A DNA stretch of 64,000 bases from an uncultured Pseudomonadales bacterium. Lineage in GTDB: Bacteria; Pseudomonadota; Gammaproteobacteria; Pseudomonadales; Pseudohongiellaceae. The stretch covers positions 62,001 to 126,000 of the forward strand of contig CALSTS010000010.1 of the NCBI GenBank assembly GCA_943789335.1, written 5' to 3'. Positions 59,995 through 64,000 of the stretch are shown piece after piece. The position numbers were made by a program, and so were the translations under genes. The notes under the pieces are model-generated. The model had not been told where the DNA came from, made no database searches, and worked only from the letters and a program-made list of their open reading frames with translations. Within the stretch, counting starts at the first letter, position 1. Every line of letters starts with the position of its first letter.

Positions 59995-60837
59995 ATGAAG
60001 TCAGTATCAGTAGGTTTAGTAGGTGAAGGTATACTCTCTTCTAAGTCACCACTACTGCATCAAAGTGAGGCAGAATCTCAAAATCTAAATCTTAGCTATG
60101 AGCTATATGATTTTTTAATATTAAAAAAAACCGAAAAAGATTTAGATACATTTTTGAAGACAATAGAATTATTAGGCTATTCTGGCTTAAATATTACTCA
60201 CCCTTTTAAGCAAGCTGTGATTCCATTTTTGGATGAACTTTCTGAAGATGCGCAAACCATTAACGCAGTCAATACTGTAGTTTTTAAAGACCATAAAAAA
60301 ATTGGATATAACACCGACTATCTAGGATTCCAAAATGCTTTTAAGGCTGAATTAAACGATGTTAATTTAACAAAAGTTATCCAACTTGGTGCTGGAGGTG
60401 CCGGTAGCGCTGTCGCAACAGCAATGCTCAGACTGGGTACCAAGCAATTAATGATTCATGATAAAGATATGCATAGAGCCCAATCTTTAACAGCAATGCT
60501 TAATGAAAAATTTGGAGCAGGTAAAGCATCTGCAATCGAAGATGCTCAATTTGAAATACTTACTGCAAATGGTTTAATCAATACAACACCTGTAGGCATG
60601 TCTACTCATCCTGGCATGCCTACTACACCCAATACTCTTAGGTCAGAATTATGGGTCGCCGACATTGTATATTTCCCAATAGAAACTGAACTATTAAAAA
60701 ATGCCAGAGCAATTGGTTGCAGAACCATGGGAGGTGGCAAAATGGTCGTTTATCAAGCAGCCAAAGCTTTCGAGCTTTTTACAGGTTTAACCGCAAATAC
60801 TGAACGCATGCTCTTAACTTTCAAATCATCATATTAA
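59995..60837 (+). CDS. Shikimate/quinate 5-dehydrogenase
   Basis: A 280-residue dehydrogenase of the AroE/YdiB family. It has the substrate motif SKSPLLHQ, the catalytic Lys in NITHPFKQA, NAVNTVVF and NTDYLGF, the nucleotide motif GAGGAGSAVA, then TTPVGM and MGGGKMVVYQAAKAFELFTG in pieces. The first residues VGLVGEGILSSKSPLLH resemble the quinate/shikimate-catabolic paralogues more than the biosynthetic AroE. The transporter gene 38 bp downstream supports a role in uptake and use of quinate or shikimate. Confidence 0.85.
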   Translation: MKSVSVGLVGEGILSSKSPLLHQSEAESQNLNLSYELYDFLILKKTEKDLDTFLKTIELLGYSGLNITHPFKQAVIPFLDELSEDAQTINAVNTVVFKDHKKIGYNTDYLGFQNAFKAELNDVNLTKVIQLGAGGAGSAVATAMLRLGTKQLMIHDKDMHRAQSLTAMLNEKFGAGKASAIEDAQFEILTANGLINTTPVGMSTHPGMPTTPNTLRSELWVADIVYFPIETELLKNARAIGCRTMGGGKMVVYQAAKAFELFTGLTANTERMLLTFKSSY

Positions 60838-60875
60838 TGATAGATATTTCAAAAGATTAGATTACAGGTTGCAAT

Positions 60876-62204
60876 ATGGACTTATTAAATGAACACGAAC
60901 CGCAAGGCGCCCATCAAACAAAAAAAGCTACCGCCAGTGGTTGGATAGGTTCAGCACTCGAGTACTATGATTTTTTTATTTATGCCACTGCTTCAGCACT
61001 AATTTTTCCGCAAATATTTTTCCCCTCTACAGACCCTAAAGTAGCAATAGTAGCCTCGCTGGCAACCTATGGAGTCGGCTATATAGCTCGCCCTATAGGG
61101 GCAATTTTTTTGGGCTATTGGGGTGACACTCACGGTCGAAAAAAAGTATTACTGCTTTGTATGTTCTTAATGGGCAGTTCAACTTTTTTAGTAGGATTAT
61201 TACCCACTTACAATCAAATCGGATGGCTTGCTCCTTTGCTACTTGTACTCTTACGCTTGATGCAAGGCTTTGCTGTAGCCGGAGAGATTTCTGGCGCAAG
61301 TACGATGATATTAGAACATGCGCCTTATGGGCAAAGAGGTTTTTTTGCCAGCTTCACCTTACAAGGAGTCCAAGCTGGCCAAATCTTAGCAGCGGCTGTT
61401 TTTTTACCACTAACTTATTATCTAAGTGACGATGCCTTTAATTCTTGGGGCTGGAGAATCCCCTTCCTGCTAAGTTTTATTGTTATCTATGCGGGATATC
61501 TCATTCGTCGAAATGTTGATGAAACTCCAGCGTTTACAGAAGAAAAACAACACGGAGAAATACCTAAATTACCATTGATAGAAGCCTTAACCTTTCATTG
61601 GAAGGATATGCTTAGGGTAGTGTTAATGTCTCTGATGAATGTCATTCCGGTGGTGACGACAATATTTGGCGCTGCTTATGCAGTACAGGAAGGATACGGC
61701 ATTGGCTTTGATGCTAGTGTTTATCTGTGGATTCCAGTTTTAGGAAATATTGTTGCTGTTATTGTCATACCTTTTATCGGAAAGCTTTCAGATAAAATTG
61801 GACGTCGTCCACCCATAATAATAGGCGCTCTTGCTTCAGGCTTATTATCTTATGCCTACCTTTACGCCATCAGCATTCACAACGTCCCTTTAGCAATAGC
61901 GATGTCCATACTGATGTGGGGCATCGTTTATCAGGGCTACAATGCCGTTTTCCCAAGTTTTTATCCTGAATTGTTTCCAACTAAATCACGAGTGTCGGCA
62001 ATGGCGGTTTCGCAAAATTTGGGCACGATGATTACGGCCTTTCTGCCCGCTTTTTTTGTAACAATAGCGCCACCGGGAACAATGAATATACCGTTCATTA
62101 TTGGTTCATGTGCTTTAGTTATTACAGGACTAGTAGCAATGACAGCTTTTAGTTCAAGAGAAACCTACAGGGTGCTCTTGAATGATCTGGGCAAACCTTC
62201 TTGA
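60876..62204 (+). CDS. MHS-family MFS transporter (shikimate/organic acid type)
   Basis: A 442-residue major facilitator with 12 membrane helices. It has the MHS patterns SALEYYDFFIYATASALIF in part, GYWGDTHGRKKVLL (loop 2-3), MQGFAVAGEISGASTM and the PELFPTKSRVSAMAVSQNLG in part. The group covers shikimate (ShiA), citrate, proline/betaine and alpha-ketoglutarate symporters. Its pairing with a shikimate/quinate dehydrogenase suggests a shikimate- or quinate-like cargo. A proton-driven mechanism is assumed from the family. Confidence 0.85.
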   Translation: MDLLNEHEPQGAHQTKKATASGWIGSALEYYDFFIYATASALIFPQIFFPSTDPKVAIVASLATYGVGYIARPIGAIFLGYWGDTHGRKKVLLLCMFLMGSSTFLVGLLPTYNQIGWLAPLLLVLLRLMQGFAVAGEISGASTMILEHAPYGQRGFFASFTLQGVQAGQILAAAVFLPLTYYLSDDAFNSWGWRIPFLLSFIVIYAGYLIRRNVDETPAFTEEKQHGEIPKLPLIEALTFHWKDMLRVVLMSLMNVIPVVTTIFGAAYAVQEGYGIGFDASVYLWIPVLGNIVAVIVIPFIGKLSDKIGRRPPIIIGALASGLLSYAYLYAISIHNVPLAIAMSILMWGIVYQGYNAVFPSFYPELFPTKSRVSAMAVSQNLGTMITAFLPAFFVTIAPPGTMNIPFIIGSCALVITGLVAMTAFSSRETYRVLLNDLGKPS

Positions 62205-62256
62205 TGACATAAAAGGTCTAGAAAACTATAAAAATTAGAAAACCTAAAGAGATCTG

Positions 62257-63936
62257 CTAATCCCTTAGAAAATCCCAATGCTGAGATGCTCTTTCCATCA
62301 CGTCATTTTTATCAGAAGCCAAGATATATCTAGCATCGATACTTTCTTGAGTAGCGATACTAATTTTATCTAAGAAATCCTGCTTATTGATGTAACGCTC
62401 TTCGATGGAAAGTCTGGGGTCATTTGTGGACTCCCTGGCTTCTCTATTCGGAGCAAAGGCGATATATGAACCCGCCAAGGGGAATAGTTGATCAGGGTCC
62501 CCTATTCCTGGGTTGTTAAAATTCCAACCGGTATACGTTGCCAAAGGTACTATTAGTTCGGGATGTAAAAGCCCACTCATGTCATTGCCGTTTTGATCAA
62601 CTTGTGGAACCAATAAGGGCAAAGCTGCGCCAGCACCACCTTGATTTTCTAACAATGGATTGTCAGCACGATTTCGTGCACTGACATTCGCCAGCGTATG
62701 CGCACCAGGAATATCAGGAAAATTAACTTGATCGGGCCGCACCAGTGTATTGTCTTCCAGTTTTGGGTGAGCGCTTGCCGGCGGAGCAACATCATCAGTG
62801 ACCCAATCTGTCAAGGCTACCAGTAAGGCGCGCATGTGCCACCAATAATCCAGAGGATTATTACTGAATTGACCATTCCCCGGCTCTACTGGAGGGAAAG
62901 GTCCTGGTCCATGCTGTGTCCCCGCAAGAAAATAAAATCTCACATTCTCGGGTAAATTTAAATCTTGACTGCCATCTGGACTGGTATGCACGAGGGCTGC
63001 AACTCGACCTCCACCCCAATATTCAACTGCGCTATTAGTATAAAAAATACGCGGCTGATTTTGACTTGCTCTGGGGTTTTCAAGCAGCCCTTCACTCAGC
63101 CCTGTAACAGGGTCAGTATAAGCCTCATCAGCAAAAGGATAAGATGTCTCGATATATTGACCCTGTGAAACAGGCTCCGCACCCCTTCTGTTTAGATCAA
63201 TTTTTGAAGAACCCGCTATATGAGGAATCATTCCATCATAGACCTTCCGTCCTGATTCATCGGTGTTAAAACCTAGGTAAAGATAATTACGTAAATATCG
63301 CCCGCTTTGGGATAAACCAAAACTTATTAGATGATCAGCAGAAATCAAAGTATCTGATGAATATTTTATCCATGAGCCTATATCCCTAACAGCGGCAAAT
63401 CCCAAACCAGCTATCGGCATGGCTTGATTTTCGATAGTTGAGGGAACATCAATGCTCAAACCCCTGTCGATATCAAATTCCCAGCCCACCCAAACAAGGG
63501 TATAACCTTGATTCATTAAGAACCCATCACCAATAGGCTCATTCGCATTAGGCTTATTGAACCTCAATGAAATGCGGTTACCTCTATTTGGAATATCGAT
63601 AATTGCTACATTATTACCATTGTCCAGGTTCACAGGCGTAATAATTTCAATATCTCCAGACAGCTCTATCATGCCTCTTGCATTTAATGGAGCAAGCTCT
63701 AGATCAACAATCACTTGATTGAGCGGATTAGCAGGGTCAATTTCATAATAAATACGCCCCCTAATTTCTTCATAGGCCCCAACATCACCAAATTGCAGGC
63801 CACCAGCATAAGGTTGGCGCGAAGTCACTTCAAAAGAGCTAACTTCTGCAAAGGCAAAAGTAACAAAACAAAACCAACTAAAAACTATTATTGAAATTTT
63901 TTGAATATAGAGAGATATCTTATTGAAAATGATCAT
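62257..63936 (-). CDS. Secreted alpha/beta-hydrolase-domain protein (PF20091-like)
   Basis: A large 559-residue protein with a signal peptide (TFAFAE, cleavage about residue 31). The N-terminal part (FEVTSRQPYAGGLQFGDVGAYE in part) is a beta domain. The nucleophile elbow is GLSQSGRYLRN, and downstream regions include YWGGGRVAALVHTSPDGSQDL in pieces and a late QVDQNGNDMSGL. The family is annotated only as an alpha/beta hydrolase domain, and its substrate is unknown. It is convergent with the transporter gene. The A/T-rich 64 bases after its start to the window end should contain its promoter. Confidence 0.82.
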   Translation of the reverse strand: MIIFNKISLYIQKISIIVFSWFCFVTFAFAEVSSFEVTSRQPYAGGLQFGDVGAYEEIRGRIYYEIDPANPLNQVIVDLELAPLNARGMIELSGDIEIITPVNLDNGNNVAIIDIPNRGNRISLRFNKPNANEPIGDGFLMNQGYTLVWVGWEFDIDRGLSIDVPSTIENQAMPIAGLGFAAVRDIGSWIKYSSDTLISADHLISFGLSQSGRYLRNYLYLGFNTDESGRKVYDGMIPHIAGSSKIDLNRRGAEPVSQGQYIETSYPFADEAYTDPVTGLSEGLLENPRASQNQPRIFYTNSAVEYWGGGRVAALVHTSPDGSQDLNLPENVRFYFLAGTQHGPGPFPPVEPGNGQFSNNPLDYWWHMRALLVALTDWVTDDVAPPASAHPKLEDNTLVRPDQVNFPDIPGAHTLANVSARNRADNPLLENQGGAGAALPLLVPQVDQNGNDMSGLLHPELIVPLATYTGWNFNNPGIGDPDQLFPLAGSYIAFAPNREARESTNDPRLSIEERYINKQDFLDKISIATQESIDARYILASDKNDVMERASQHWDFLRD

Positions 63937-64000
63937 GTTTTAAAGTGCCTTTTTGTGCATTTATTTTTTCGTTTTTATTTTTTATTTTAATTTTTTTCTT

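Overview
The window looks like a chromosomal piece from a marine-type gammaproteobacterium of moderate to low GC, probably near the Pseudomonadales or the OM182/Pseudohongiella-like lineages. This is inferred from the Pseudomonas-like order ruvC-ruvA-ruvB-tolQRAB-pal-cpoB-queE-queC-tRNA-Lys, from dapA-bamC-purC, and from an OadGAB decarboxylase pump and several secreted families of oligotrophic marine gammaproteobacteria. I saw no phage, insertion sequence, integrase or CRISPR array.

Region 1 (1-24,700) is housekeeping: partial miaE, rmuC, the dapA-bamC-purC block, a PerM-like permease with a TusA-like protein and the periplasmic protease BepA, nadA, tRNA-Lys(TTT), queC/queE, the Tol-Pal envelope system, ruvABC, yebC, aspS, an FmdB zinc ribbon, an HU-like protein and proS, ending in a YihY-family membrane protein.

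Region 2 (about 24,680-27,613) is abnormal. The 5' end of yihY, then arsC, wrbA, a DUF2069 gene and two thirds of sppA, all lie in their expected order and near normal length but are broken by many frameshifts. Both edges fall inside genes that are intact on the other side, and the block looks more GC-rich than its surroundings. Poor or chimeric sequence is as likely as real gene decay.

Region 3 (28,300-38,800) holds hda, DUF2066 and DUF3108 genes, a three-gene radical SAM ArsS/selenodomain-associated transferase operon with a tandem duplication over its start codon, selO, and a decayed copy of a three-gene secreted module. That module is: secreted protein A, metallo-beta-lactamase-fold hydrolase, secreted protein B. 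A secreted C-type-lectin-like protein and tRNA-Arg(CCT) follow.

Region 4 (39,100-48,920) is an aromatic catabolic island. It encodes a hydroxyquinol 1,2-dioxygenase, a two-subunit hydroquinone 1,2-dioxygenase (HapCD/PnpCD type), 4-hydroxymuconic semialdehyde dehydrogenase, maleylacetate reductase, 3-oxoadipate CoA-transferase subunits and 3-oxoadipyl-CoA thiolase. Together they take hydroquinone or hydroxyquinol through maleylacetate and 3-oxoadipate to succinyl-CoA and acetyl-CoA. An IclR-family regulator sits in the middle, and the two promoter regions share a three-half-site operator with identical spacing. A Rieske protein and a Dabb-domain protein of unknown role are embedded in the operon.

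Region 5 (49,000-64,000) holds the intact copy of the A-MBL-B module with a DUF6152 gene, xthA, the sodium-pumping oxaloacetate decarboxylase genes, a beta-carbonic anhydrase with a one-base frameshift, a possible small lipoprotein, a secreted cupin, a permease, a shikimate/quinate dehydrogenase paired with an MHS-family transporter, and a large secreted alpha/beta-hydrolase-domain protein. Assignments come from reading the translations and recalling family features; no database search was run.
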